Shown here piece after piece: positions 17,877 through 24,856 of a DNA stretch of 39,644 bases. The stretch is taken from contig JASUSV010000012.1 in the NCBI GenBank assembly GCA_030445865.1, forward strand, positions 1 through 39,644, read 5' to 3'. Within the stretch, counting starts at the first letter, position 1. Each line of letters begins with the position of its first letter. The translations under genes and the position numbers were made by a program. This DNA comes from Clostridia bacterium (GTDB taxonomy: Bacteria; Bacillota; DSM-521; Neomoorellales; Neomoorellaceae). Under the pieces are notes generated by a model, which worked only from the letters and a program-made list of their open reading frames with translations, was not told where the DNA came from and did not search any database.

Positions 17877-17894
17877 GGAGTTTCAAGGGTTTGA

Positions 17895-17921
17895 GGCTCT
17901 CGACTATTCGGGTCGAGAGCC
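17895..17921. repeat. Hairpin at the left end of the element
   Basis: Perfect 10-bp arms (17895-17904 and 17912-17921) with a 7-nt loop lie 18 bp inside the att repeat and just past the integrase stop. There is no T-run on either strand. It could stop read-through from tRNA-Trp or protect the int 3' end. Confidence 0.5.
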
Positions 17922-17930
17922 GTATTCCTA

Positions 17931-17952
17931 AAACCGCAAACAAACCGCAAAC
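17931..17952. repeat. Tandem 11-bp repeats (candidate integrase arm sites, left)
   Basis: AAACCGCAAAC occurs twice head-to-tail (17931-17941 and 17942-17952), directly beside the integrase stop codon. The same motif in the same orientation occurs at 35516-35526 (one mismatch) and 35528-35538 near the other end. A shared motif at both termini is what arm-type integrase or Xis sites look like. Confidence 0.65.
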
Positions 17953-17956
17953 ATTG

Positions 17957-19165
17957 TTACTGTGATGCGATGCTGGGGCTTGTATCATTGCCCTGGTCGA
18001 AAAGGTAATTGTTATACGCGTCTGCCGCCCCTACCAGAGCAGCGACGTTGCTATGGATATACGTCCTGGAGGTAAACCCTGGGTCGGCATGGCCCGCCTG
18101 AAGCGCCACCGTATTCAAGCCAATTCGGAGCTCTTCGGCCAAGATTGTAAGGAACGTGTGCCGCAGGTCATGGTATCTTACTCGCGGCAAATTGCTGGCG
18201 TCAACTAATTTCCTGAATTTGTTACTGATATTCGATGGCTCCCAGGGCCTGCCGTTATCCTGACAGCAAACTAGGTCGTAATCTTCATATGCTGTGCCCC
18301 AGGCCCGTTTCCTTTCGGCTTGCGCCTTTTTTTCTTGCTTCAATAACTCAACTAAGTATCCAGGGAGAGCAATACAGCGCGGGCCGGATTTCGGGCTGGT
18401 AAAAACGAGACGACTGGTTCCAGCTTCGTTTTTCTGACGTTGCAAGTTCTCAGTAATATTGGCGATTCTGCTTTTGAGGTTAATATTGGTCCATTTCAGT
18501 GCCAGGACTTCTCCAAGCCGTGCCCCGGTCATCAGGGCGATAGCTACTGGTAAATGGAGTGGTGTTCCATTTGCTAGGCTGAGGAGTTCCTGGATCTCGG
18601 CCCGGGAGAGGACAATCATCTGCCTCTTCCGGGCCTTTTGTTCGGCTGGGGTTACAATCTGTGAAAAATCTAACCTATCCACGGGATTTTCTGCAATCAG
18701 ATCATCCTGTTTGGCACACTCGAAGATCAAGTGTAGAGTTCGCATATGTTTTTTTAGGGTCGTCGGATGCAGGCCGCCTGGCTTGCCATCTAGACGTCCG
18801 TTTTCCTTCTTCTCTAGCAAGTAGTTTCTAAGATGAAACGCTTTTACGTCTTTCAGCTTCATCTTGCCCAGCGTCGGTAGGATGTGTTTCGTTGAGATTA
18901 GCTGGTAATCAAGGAAAGTCTTGTATTTTTTGCTTCTTTTCTCGCGTTCGATCCAGGTGAAAATATATTCACTAAGCGTCATGTTAGTTACAGATGTATA
19001 TTTACCCTGGAGAAGTTGTAGCTCGATTTGAGCGCGAAATAATCTTGCTTCATCTTCGCCGTGGACTTTCTTATGTCGTTGTTTGCCGCCCGGTTCTCGC
19101 CACGACACTTGATAAATCTTCTTGCCATTTTTATCTACTCCGAGTGGTTTGGAAATGCTTGCCAT
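17957..19165 (-). CDS. int: Tyrosine-type site-specific integrase
   Basis: The 402-aa recombinase should integrate and excise the element at tRNA-Trp. It has an N-terminal arm-binding domain (MASISKPLGVDKNGKKIYQVSWREPGGKQRHKKV), a SAM-like core-binding domain (residues about 55-165, SEYIFTWIEREKRS) and a catalytic domain with Arg in MTGARLGEVLALKW near 213, HDLRHTFL (H-x-x-R) near 338, GHADPGFTSRTY with catalytic Tyr near 373. The ATG at 19165 is chosen because GGAGG lies 8 bp upstream; three start codons follow one another there. The end of xis overlaps this 5' end, so the two are coupled. It lies next to attL and reads toward it. Confidence 0.96.
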   Translation of the reverse strand: MASISKPLGVDKNGKKIYQVSWREPGGKQRHKKVHGEDEARLFRAQIELQLLQGKYTSVTNMTLSEYIFTWIEREKRSKKYKTFLDYQLISTKHILPTLGKMKLKDVKAFHLRNYLLEKKENGRLDGKPGGLHPTTLKKHMRTLHLIFECAKQDDLIAENPVDRLDFSQIVTPAEQKARKRQMIVLSRAEIQELLSLANGTPLHLPVAIALMTGARLGEVLALKWTNINLKSRIANITENLQRQKNEAGTSRLVFTSPKSGPRCIALPGYLVELLKQEKKAQAERKRAWGTAYEDYDLVCCQDNGRPWEPSNISNKFRKLVDASNLPRVRYHDLRHTFLTILAEELRIGLNTVALQAGHADPGFTSRTYIHSNVAALVGAADAYNNYLFDQGNDTSPSIASQ

Positions 19166-19343
19166 CATCATCACCTCCGCAACGTGTGGAAAGCATTTCT
19201 TGCAAGGGCTGGGTCAGCACCAGCCATCGGCGGCCCAGACGCTTAGCTGGAATTTCGCCAGTCCGGACGAGTTGGTAGGCGAGATTTCGCCCGATTCCGA
19301 GGACCTTCGCGGCTTCCGCCACCGAAATGGTTGCTTTTTCCAT
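19131..19343 (-). CDS. Excisionase-like HTH DNA-binding protein
   Basis: The 70-aa product is a winged-helix/MerR-like excisionase domain (HTH_17 type): ISVAEAAKVLGIGRNLAYQLVRTGEIPAKRLGRRWLVLTQPLQEML. The preferred ATG at 19343 has GAGGTG upstream; a longer frame to 19403 adds an unrelated N-terminus. Its 3' end overlaps the integrase start by 35 bp. The usual role is bending attachment DNA to drive excision and often repressing int. The position directly upstream of int supports the call. Confidence 0.88.
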   Translation of the reverse strand: MEKATISVAEAAKVLGIGRNLAYQLVRTGEIPAKRLGRRWLVLTQPLQEMLSTRCGGDDDGKHFQTTRSR

Positions 19344-19437
19344 CTTGTTATCACCTCTCCCCCAGTAGTAAGTAATACATATCCTCAAACCTGGAGGCGG
19401 CATCCGCTCACTGTAAATGCGTGCCTACCCCCTAACT

Positions 19438-19460
19438 CCCCTACCCGCGGAGGGTAGGGG
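19438..19460. repeat. 9-bp inverted repeat
   Basis: CCCCTACCC (19438-19446) and GGGTAGGGG (19452-19460) are separated by 5 nt, with no T-run. They lie about 95 bp upstream of the excisionase gene and could be an operator or recombination-accessory site. Confidence 0.4.
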
Positions 19461-19543
19461 CTGGGTCACTTGGCGCATAGTACTGCACACATGCAGTTTT
19501 CTCCCGCGCCGGCACCGCCTCCACCGGTATTAAGTTGTCAAAG

Positions 19544-19622
19544 AACAAACAGCCAAAAAACACAAAAAGGCTCACCAACATCGTGTGAGCCAATTTTTCG
19601 CAAAAAAGCTTAAAGCTTTTTT
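19544..19622. terminator. Double bidirectional terminator at the end of the conjugation operon
   Basis: Two hairpins lie side by side. GGCTCAC/GTGAGCC (19569-19575 with 19585-19591) is flanked by AATTTTT on the plus strand and by T5-G-T-G-T6 on the minus strand. AAAAAAGCTT/AAGCTTTTTT (19602-19611 with 19613-19622) is adjacent. Coming from the leftward tra operon these would stop transcription before xis/int. Confidence 0.7.
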
Positions 19623-20029
19623 GTGGCAAGAAAAAGTTTCTTTTCGTGACTTTCAGTAGGTCGCAATTTTTGGTCAGCGTTAAACTGGACGGTCGTCCAT
19701 TTCCAGGCTTCCTTCCCTGCTCTACCGTATCCGGATTGCTAGACGGCAGGGGGAGGGGAGCATTCCGCGTCGCCCCGGAAAGCGACTGATCCATACGCCT
19801 TTCGCCCTGCTCAAACTGTTTCCGGCTTGGGGGCCAGGCGGTTATAGTTTTAGATAAATTTTTAGTGAGTGTGTTTTAGTGTTTTCTGGCTGCCCCTGTG
19901 GTGTGGGGTTGTTAAAACTCATTTTAGGACGCTGCGAACTAATAAGCAAAAGTCGTTTTTTGTCAAATGTGCACGTTTTTGCGCGTTATTGCAATCTGTA
20001 CCAGGTATTTCTCATCATTTCATTTTTTT
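19623..20029. other. Gene-free interval inside the element
   Basis: Open frames here have no ribosome binding sites and low-complexity translations. A TTGACA on the minus strand near 19960 could be a -35 for an xis/int transcript, but the matching -10 is weak. Nothing else was recognised. Confidence 0.4.
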
Positions 20030-20191
20030 TTATCTAATCTCGTCGTTTCTTTTTAGTTGCTCACGTATCATGATCCGTGCCAGCGTCGCCGGACCTATCC
20101 CCTTTATTGTTGCCTGTCGCTTTAATTCCCCCAAATCCTCCGGATCTAGTCGCACCGTTAGATTTATCTTTGTTTGCTTCTGTTTCTGCAC
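20030..20191 (-). CDS. Small ribbon-helix-helix (CopG-like) protein, 53 aa
   Basis: The translation contains INLTVRLDPEDLGELKRQA followed by TIKGIGPATLARIMIREQLKR, the beta strand plus two helices of ribbon-helix-helix DNA-binding proteins such as CopG and BrnA-type antitoxins. The GTG at 20191 has AAAGGAG about 11 bp upstream. It follows the 28-aa ORF by 23 bp and is the last gene before the double terminator. No toxin gene is adjacent, so a small repressor controlling the tra operon or xis/int is as likely as an antitoxin. Confidence 0.72.
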   Translation of the reverse strand: MQKQKQTKINLTVRLDPEDLGELKRQATIKGIGPATLARIMIREQLKRNDEIR

Positions 20192-20214
20192 CTCTTAGTT
20201 TACTCCTTTCCATG

Positions 20215-20301
20215 TCAATTTTCAAATAAATCCCTAACCCCTGCAACTTCCTTAACCTTTTCAAAGACTCTTTCGAGCGCCCTTTCTAATTTATTAGCCA
20301 T
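20215..20301 (-). CDS. Very small ORF, 28 aa
   Basis: The product MANKLERALERVFEKVKEV plus AGVRDLFEN is an amphipathic helix. The ATG at 20301 has a perfect GGAGG 7 bp upstream and overlaps the stop of the preceding membrane protein gene, so translation coupling is expected. The function is unknown; it may be a short regulatory or membrane-associated peptide. Confidence 0.5.
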   Translation of the reverse strand: MANKLERALERVFEKVKEVAGVRDLFEN

Positions 20302-20644
20302 TGTTTAACCTCCAAAAAAAGCTAGATAACAGGCGGGCAAATTTGTCCAACCAGTGCGGTAAACTCATGCCTGCCTGTTTAGCCACCACCCAAACAACGA
20401 CCAAAACAATGGCTATAGTTAACGCAAGCCAGATTATAAACTCAAGGAAGTTGGCTATAAATGCCGCCGCACCAACAACCGTCCGGCCAAAAATATGGCC
20501 TAGGCTTTTATCCCGGGCGGGAGCGTTAATCTGGATCACCAGCGGCGGTTGACTTTGATTACTCAGCATTCGCTCGTCTTTTTGCGATCCGGCCAGAGGA
20601 CCGCCAGCTCCAAACAGGTTGAGTTTTTTCTTGCGTTTAAACAC
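20294..20644 (-). CDS. Small membrane protein of the element (116 aa)
   Basis: The family was not recognised. A basic start (MFKRKKKLNLFG) precedes a polar stretch to about residue 50. A strongly hydrophobic segment (VVGAAAFIANFLEFIIWLALTIAIVLVVVWVVAKQAG, about 55-92) forms one long or two short membrane helices, then an amphipathic end. The GTG start at 20644 is 5 bp after GGGAGGGCTAGAAG. It sits among small ORFs at the distal end of the tra operon and may be an accessory or regulatory membrane factor. Confidence 0.6.
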   Translation of the reverse strand: MFKRKKKLNLFGAGGPLAGSQKDERMLSNQSQPPLVIQINAPARDKSLGHIFGRTVVGAAAFIANFLEFIIWLALTIAIVLVVVWVVAKQAGMSLPHWLDKFARLLSSFFWRLNNG

Positions 20645-20665
20645 CTTCTAGCCCTCCCTTTTGTC

Positions 20666-20911
20666 TTACTGGTTTGTTTTCCCCCTGCGTTTAACCTTCT
20701 TCAAGAAACTATTTAACTCACTTTCGCGCCAGATACGGTTAAACTGCCGGACGTAGAAATCGTTTTCGGAGATCCCGCACCTCTCGCACCTCGCTATGTT
20801 CAGCCTGTTGTCCATGACAAAGTTAACGGCCCGGCCGCAATAAGGGCACCAGGCAAAAGCTGTTGTTGTTGCCTTCCAATCGGCCGGCGGCGGGATTATG
20901 CGTCTTTCCAC
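20666..20911 (-). CDS. Zinc-ribbon protein (81 aa)
   Basis: Two CxxC pairs, CPYCGRAVNFVMDNRLNIARCERCG at residues 22-46, form a classic zinc ribbon; the rest is polar with a basic C-terminus (KKVKRRGK). The GTG at 20911 has GGAGG 8 bp upstream. Its function is unknown; such proteins are common accessory DNA- or RNA-binding factors on mobile elements. Confidence 0.65.
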   Translation of the reverse strand: MERRIIPPPADWKATTTAFAWCPYCGRAVNFVMDNRLNIARCERCGISENDFYVRQFNRIWRESELNSFLKKVKRRGKTNQ

Positions 20912-20945
20912 AGACTCTACCTCCCTCCTGGAATAGTTAGCGGGG

Positions 20946-21425
20946 CTAGATTAAGCCCCGCTGCTTAAAGCTGGTGTAATTCTCGTCACCGATAACTATG
21001 TGGTCTAAAACCTCAATACCCATAATCTTTCCGGCCTCAACCAGCCGCCTGGTCACTTCCACATCCTCCCTGCTGGGCTCCGGGTCGCCGCTGGGGTGGT
21101 TGTGGGCCACCACTACCGCAGCGGCGTTGGCCAGGATGGCCGCTTTAAATACCTCGCGCGGGTGGACCAGAGAAGAATTAAGTGTGCCTACCGAAACGGT
21201 GTTAATGGCGTTTACCCTGTTCTTGGTGTCCAGGCAGAGCACGATAAAATACTCCCGGTCTGCCCCGGCCAAGAACTCTTTAGCCAGCCTTGCGGCGTCA
21301 CCAGGACTTCTCACCTCATTAACCGCAAACTTCGCCTCCCTTTCCCTCACCATACTAAGCCTTACAACCGCAACACTCCTGCCGTAATCGTTAACCTCCG
21401 CGTCCATCAGCGTTAACTGCCTCAC
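20946..21425 (-). CDS. RadC-like JAB-domain protein
   Basis: The 159-aa RadC/MPN-fold protein ends in the metal-binding JAMM motif HNHPSGDPEPSREDVEVTRRL near residue 110, then EVLDHIVIGDENYTSFKQRGLI. It lacks the N-terminal helix-hairpin-helix region of chromosomal RadC, as many element-borne copies do. The GTG at 21425 is chosen because GGGAGGGG lies just upstream; the longer frame to 21497 runs through GC-rich repeat DNA. RadC copies are frequent on ICEs, where a role in handling incoming single-stranded or broken DNA is suspected but unproven. Confidence 0.92.
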   Translation of the reverse strand: MRQLTLMDAEVNDYGRSVAVVRLSMVREREAKFAVNEVRSPGDAARLAKEFLAGADREYFIVLCLDTKNRVNAINTVSVGTLNSSLVHPREVFKAAILANAAAVVVAHNHPSGDPEPSREDVEVTRRLVEAGKIMGIEVLDHIVIGDENYTSFKQRGLI

Positions 21426-21486
21426 CTTCGGCCCCTCCCTAATTAAATTCGCCTTGCGGCGTTGGCAGCAAAATAATGCCGCCGGC

Positions 21487-21602
21487 CCGGAGGGCAAGGG
21501 CGGCCCGAAGGGCCGGGCCGAGGAATAAATGGAGGGGACCCACGAAGCGAAGCGAAGTGGGGCGGAGGCCGTTTATGCCGCAGGCCGTACCCTTGCCCGG
21601 AG
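21487..21602. repeat. Large GC-rich foldable element between radC and the CpaE-like gene
   Basis: Nested arms fit one fold: GGGCAAGGG/CCCTTGCCC (21492-21500 with 21590-21598), ATAAATGG/CCGTTTAT (21525-21532 with 21569-21576, one G-T pair) and CCCAC/GTGGG (21539-21543 with 21557-21561) closing a loop of GCGAA repeats. A side hairpin CGGCCC-GAA-GGGCCG lies at 21501-21515. The 220-bp gap has no gene. It could be a structured RNA, a processing site or a small palindromic repeat element. Confidence 0.5.
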
Positions 21603-21645
21603 GGGTTAAGGCGGCAGTACAATCAACGCCCGCCGCAAGGCGAAG

Positions 21646-22773
21646 CTATCTCCTCCACCAGCGCCATCTGCCGGCAGGATGGGCTTGGGGCAGGGCCGGT
21701 TTTAAGAGCTCGTCCAACACCTTGTCGGCTTCCTCGCTTCCGGCCAGGGGGTCCGGCAGATAAGGCATAGAAAGGGCTTCCTTTTCGATGGACCGGCGCA
21801 TCTCTTCGGCGTCCTGTTTTGCCGGGGCGGCAAGCAAAAGCCGCCAGGCGTTGGTCCAAAGCGGTAAAGACGGGTCTTTTAAGTTAATATAAGGCGTCAA
21901 ATCCCCCCACCGCCACCTGGCCGCGGAAGCCACCAGGACCGCGAGGCCGGCGTGGTTCATTTCCCGGGCACGGGCTTCGTCAATTACGCCCAAGTCCATG
22001 ACCAGGTATTCATATTCCGACCGCAAGAAAGGCAGTTTCTGCTCGAATAGTTCGTAACCCTTTATCTCGCCTGCGGTTAAAAACATGTCAATTCCGTTAA
22101 TCCGGGTTGCCCCTTCTACCCGGCCGTCTTTCGGCCTAACGAAATTCGTGAGCAACCACAACCCCACCTTATCCGACTTCTCCACCAGCGCCACGGCGTG
22201 TTTTCTACGGGCCAAAAAGGAGGCTATGGCCAGGGTGGTATGGGTGCAGCCCACGCCCGGAGCAGCTCCTCCCACGGCGATAAATACCGCGCCTACAGGC
22301 CTTCTCTCGATGATTACCCGTTCTTTCGGCTTCTGCTTCTGTTCGTCCTCTTGAAAGCCCGCGGCGTGCCACCGCGCGGCCTCGGCGAAAGTCGCCGCCG
22401 GCTGGGAAAGCGCCGCGCTCAAAAGCTCCTGCCAGTTGGCGTCGGCCGGCGCAGCCACGATGTCGTAAATGCCCAGGGCCACCAAACTGGCCACTGTCGC
22501 ATCTCCCGGCTCCCGGCCGGGCGCAATCACTAAGACTCTAGTGCGGGGCCTGGCAATGCGGTAAGTCCGCATGGCCGCAACCAAGGCCGTCCCCGGGCCG
22601 GCATCCAGGTCTATGATAAAAACGTCCGCCGCTATCCTGGCCGCCGCCTGGACGGCGCTCATGATGCCCTCGGAATCCAGGACTCCGGCCTGGTCGAAAG
22701 CTATATCTCCATAGCTCCGGGCCGCCTGCCTTATCTGGTCCGCCCTGACCGGCGCAACGATTAACGCCAGCAT
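21646..22773 (-). CDS. CpaE-like P-loop protein with altered Walker A
   Basis: The 375-aa product has an N-terminal receiver-like or Rossmann domain (residues 1-130, VFIIDLDAGPGTALVAAMR) and a SIMIBI/ParA-like NTPase domain from about 160. Its Walker A region reads AVGGAAPGVGCTHTTLAIASFLARR, with Cys176 where the catalytic Lys normally stands. A YLVMDLGVID strand follows near 258. This layout matches CpaE/TadZ-like proteins that position pili or secretion machines; with the Lys missing, ATP hydrolysis is doubtful. The ATG at 22773 has GGGAGG upstream and overlaps nothing. Its place in a T4SS operon suggests localisation of the conjugation apparatus (inference). Confidence 0.7.
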   Translation of the reverse strand: MLALIVAPVRADQIRQAARSYGDIAFDQAGVLDSEGIMSAVQAAARIAADVFIIDLDAGPGTALVAAMRTYRIARPRTRVLVIAPGREPGDATVASLVALGIYDIVAAPADANWQELLSAALSQPAATFAEAARWHAAGFQEDEQKQKPKERVIIERRPVGAVFIAVGGAAPGVGCTHTTLAIASFLARRKHAVALVEKSDKVGLWLLTNFVRPKDGRVEGATRINGIDMFLTAGEIKGYELFEQKLPFLRSEYEYLVMDLGVIDEARAREMNHAGLAVLVASAARWRWGDLTPYINLKDPSLPLWTNAWRLLLAAPAKQDAEEMRRSIEKEALSMPYLPDPLAGSEEADKVLDELLKPALPQAHPAGRWRWWRR

Positions 22774-23136
22774 CTATACTACCTCCCTTGCGGGAATTCG
22801 CTCCAAAAGCCGCCGGAGGACGGCAATTACCCGCCCTGCATCATAGCCACGGTGTAAGGCTACGGTTGCCGCCAGGAGCATGACCTCGGCGGAGGCCTCC
22901 TGCTTTTCCCGCCGGCCGGTCCGCCCTCCGAAAAATATTTCCGCCAGCAGGACCAGCGGGTTACCATGCAGTAAGGCATATTCCTTAAGCGGCACTTTAA
23001 GGGCAGGGTTGTCCGGGTCCAGGGCCGCCAAAGCCTGCCTTGCCGCCTCGGCGTTGACCCGGGCCGCCTCGGTCGCCTCCAGATGGGCGGCGTAAATCCG
23101 GGCGGCTTCGGTATATTGCTTGAGTTCGTCCGTCAC
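22774..23136 (-). CDS. Hypothetical helical protein (120 aa)
   Basis: The family was not recognised. It is Ala/Glu-rich and probably all-helical: DELKQYTEAARIYAAHLEATEAARVNAEAARQALAAL could form a coiled coil (residues 3-40), and the second half is amphipathic helices (SAEVMLLAATVALHRGYDAGRVIAVLRRLLERI). The GTG at 23136 overlaps the stop of the upstream gene (GTGA) and has a GAGG-like site, so it is translationally coupled. It lies between an anchored envelope protein and the CpaE-like gene in the tra operon. Confidence 0.6.
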   Translation of the reverse strand: MTDELKQYTEAARIYAAHLEATEAARVNAEAARQALAALDPDNPALKVPLKEYALLHGNPLVLLAEIFFGGRTGRREKQEASAEVMLLAATVALHRGYDAGRVIAVLRRLLERIPAREVV

Positions 23137-23876
23137 TTCTGCACCGCCTCGCCCGCCACCACGCCCAAGCGGTAAATCGTTACGTTTTCCGGAAAGGGCT
23201 GTTTCTCGCTGAAACGCACATAGACCAGATCCCGGCCGCGCATCTCTCTGGGCAAGGCCCGCGGGTAAACGTGAGCCGTATAATCGGCGATATTTACTTC
23301 CCGCCACGGGCCTGCAGGAGAAAGGGCGACTTCAAGCCGGACAAACTCCCTCACGTCGTAATACGAGGGCGAAACGAACTGGCCGTTGTAACCCTCGTCT
23401 ACGCGCATGTAAGCCCCGTCGAAAATCGGCCGGATCCCGTCCACCCTGTAACCCCGGTTGCTCACCGCTACCGTGATTCCTTCGGGCTTTAAACGCCAGA
23501 ATATTACCGGCAATCCGGTCATGGAGGGCAGGTCGCTCTTTCTGACGATAAAATCGGCTTCGGTAAAAGGAGCGTCTACGGTCAACTTTTTCGGTACATT
23601 GTGGTTAACGTCTTTGATTTCTAAAACCGGCTTTCTATCCGCCTCGCTCATCCGGTACAAAACACCCTGGTCAATTATGGTTGTTGTTGTTAGCACCCCC
23701 CAATTCTTGAAATCCTCCTGCTCGATGGTTGACGTAGCGGCCGGGAGGCCTTTAACCTCAATCCCCTTCTCGGAAATAACGATCTCGGTCTGCTTTTGAC
23801 CTCCCCGGCCGACGAAAAAGGCAGCCAGAGCTATGACTACAACAACCGCAAGCAGAATAACAGGTTTACGAAACAC
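23133..23876 (-). CDS. Membrane-anchored envelope protein, conjugation-linked (247 aa)
   Basis: The function is not recognised. One N-terminal helix (MFRKPVILLAVVVVIALAAFFVGRG, residues 1-25) anchors a beta-rich extracellular domain of about 220 residues with many aromatic and Pro residues (PVIFWRLKPEGITVAVSNRGYRVDGIRPIFDGAYMRVDEGYNG). ATG at 23876 with GGGAGG upstream. It is encoded just after the M23 peptidase, so it may belong to the cell-wall-spanning part of the transfer channel, analogous to VirB8/TcpC-like bitopic proteins (inference from position and topology only). Confidence 0.6.
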   Translation of the reverse strand: MFRKPVILLAVVVVIALAAFFVGRGGQKQTEIVISEKGIEVKGLPAATSTIEQEDFKNWGVLTTTTIIDQGVLYRMSEADRKPVLEIKDVNHNVPKKLTVDAPFTEADFIVRKSDLPSMTGLPVIFWRLKPEGITVAVSNRGYRVDGIRPIFDGAYMRVDEGYNGQFVSPSYYDVREFVRLEVALSPAGPWREVNIADYTAHVYPRALPREMRGRDLVYVRFSEKQPFPENVTIYRLGVVAGEAVQK

Positions 23877-23893
23877 AAAAATCCCTCCCTGAG

Positions 23894-24850
23894 TTAGTAA
23901 TAATCAACCGGATTGGTGGGCCGGTTGCCGCGCCGGATCTCAAAATGCAGGTGAGGCCCGGTGCTTTTGCCGGTGCTGCCCACGTAGCCGATTACTTCCC
24001 CGGCATTCACTTCCTGTCCTCGTCTCGCTGCAATTCCGGACAGGTGGCAATAACGGGTTTCCAGGTTGTTGTTGTGGCGGATAAAGACGGCCTGGCCGTA
24101 GTTTCCCGCCCAACCTGCGGTCGTTACTAGACCGTCGGCGGCCGCCACCACCGGCGTACCCATTGAAGCGCCTATGTCTATCCCGGTATGGAAGCCGTCA
24201 ATTCCTTCCACCGGGTCAATCCGCGGTCCGAAACCGGAAGTTACAAAGTAAACGCCAGGGACAGGCCATCTGAAACTTTTCTCCACCGGCAGCCATCCAG
24301 GAGGCACTCCCGGCCCTACGTCGCGCAGTAGATTTAAGTCTAGTGTCAAGTAATCGGCTACTTTAGCTCGCTGCCCGGCGTCCAGCCTCAACTCGTCTAA
24401 GACTTCATCCAGGTTCCGCAGGCGGTACACCGGCACGGTCTTTTCGATAGGCTTGCCGTGCCGGTCATAGCCCACGATGCAGGTCCGGGTGCCGGTCTGC
24501 TCGACGAACCGCCGCGCCAGGTTGACAGCTCGCCACTTGCTAGCCAAGCTGAAGTCCTGCCTGAGTAAAACGGCGTCAATGGCCAGCAAAGGCTGCCAGT
24601 CTACGGTTAAACCCTTTTCGTCGCAGGCTGTTCTGGTGCTCTCGCTAACCTCCCTGGCCGCCTCGACGTAAAGCTGTACCTGGCTGGGTTTGGCCAGGGG
24701 TATCCTCTCGTAGGCCACCACCGGACCGGCAAAGAGCAACACTAAAAGGGCCACGGGAATAAGCAAGATACAGATTGCCCACTTGATAATCTTTTCCGGA
24801 TCCAACAAAAATGCCGCGAAAATTCTTAAAAGCCAGGGCCAAAAAGGCAT
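23894..24850 (-). CDS. Membrane-anchored M23 peptidoglycan endopeptidase (VirB1-like role)
   Basis: The 318-aa product has an N-terminal membrane segment (FLLDPEKIIKWAICILLIPVALLVLLFAGPVVAY, about 14-48), a helical region of 150 residues and a C-terminal LytM/M23 domain: VTSGFGPRIDPVEGIDGFHTGIDIG (zinc His and Asp near 221-225), then YCHLSG and GPHLHFEIRRG near 300 with the remaining His ligands. It cleaves peptide cross-links in the wall, letting the conjugation channel pass. The ATG at 24850 is 6 bp after the VirB4 stop with GGGAG upstream, so it is coupled. Confidence 0.92.
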   Translation of the reverse strand: MPFWPWLLRIFAAFLLDPEKIIKWAICILLIPVALLVLLFAGPVVAYERIPLAKPSQVQLYVEAAREVSESTRTACDEKGLTVDWQPLLAIDAVLLRQDFSLASKWRAVNLARRFVEQTGTRTCIVGYDRHGKPIEKTVPVYRLRNLDEVLDELRLDAGQRAKVADYLTLDLNLLRDVGPGVPPGWLPVEKSFRWPVPGVYFVTSGFGPRIDPVEGIDGFHTGIDIGASMGTPVVAAADGLVTTAGWAGNYGQAVFIRHNNNLETRYCHLSGIAARRGQEVNAGEVIGYVGSTGKSTGPHLHFEIRRGNRPTNPVDYY

Positions 24851-24856
24851 AACATC

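Noticed and set aside
19441..19794. Minus-strand frame of 117 codons
   Set aside because: It runs through the double terminator and has no ribosome binding site or family-like pattern.
20061..20264. Minus-strand frame of 67 codons over the RHH gene
   Set aside because: The other frame encodes a clear ribbon-helix-helix protein with a ribosome binding site; this one is low-complexity Gly/Lys/Thr.
20030..20644. Toxin-antitoxin pair with the RHH protein
   Set aside because: The neighbouring membrane protein and 28-aa peptide do not resemble known toxins, so the pair is not claimed.
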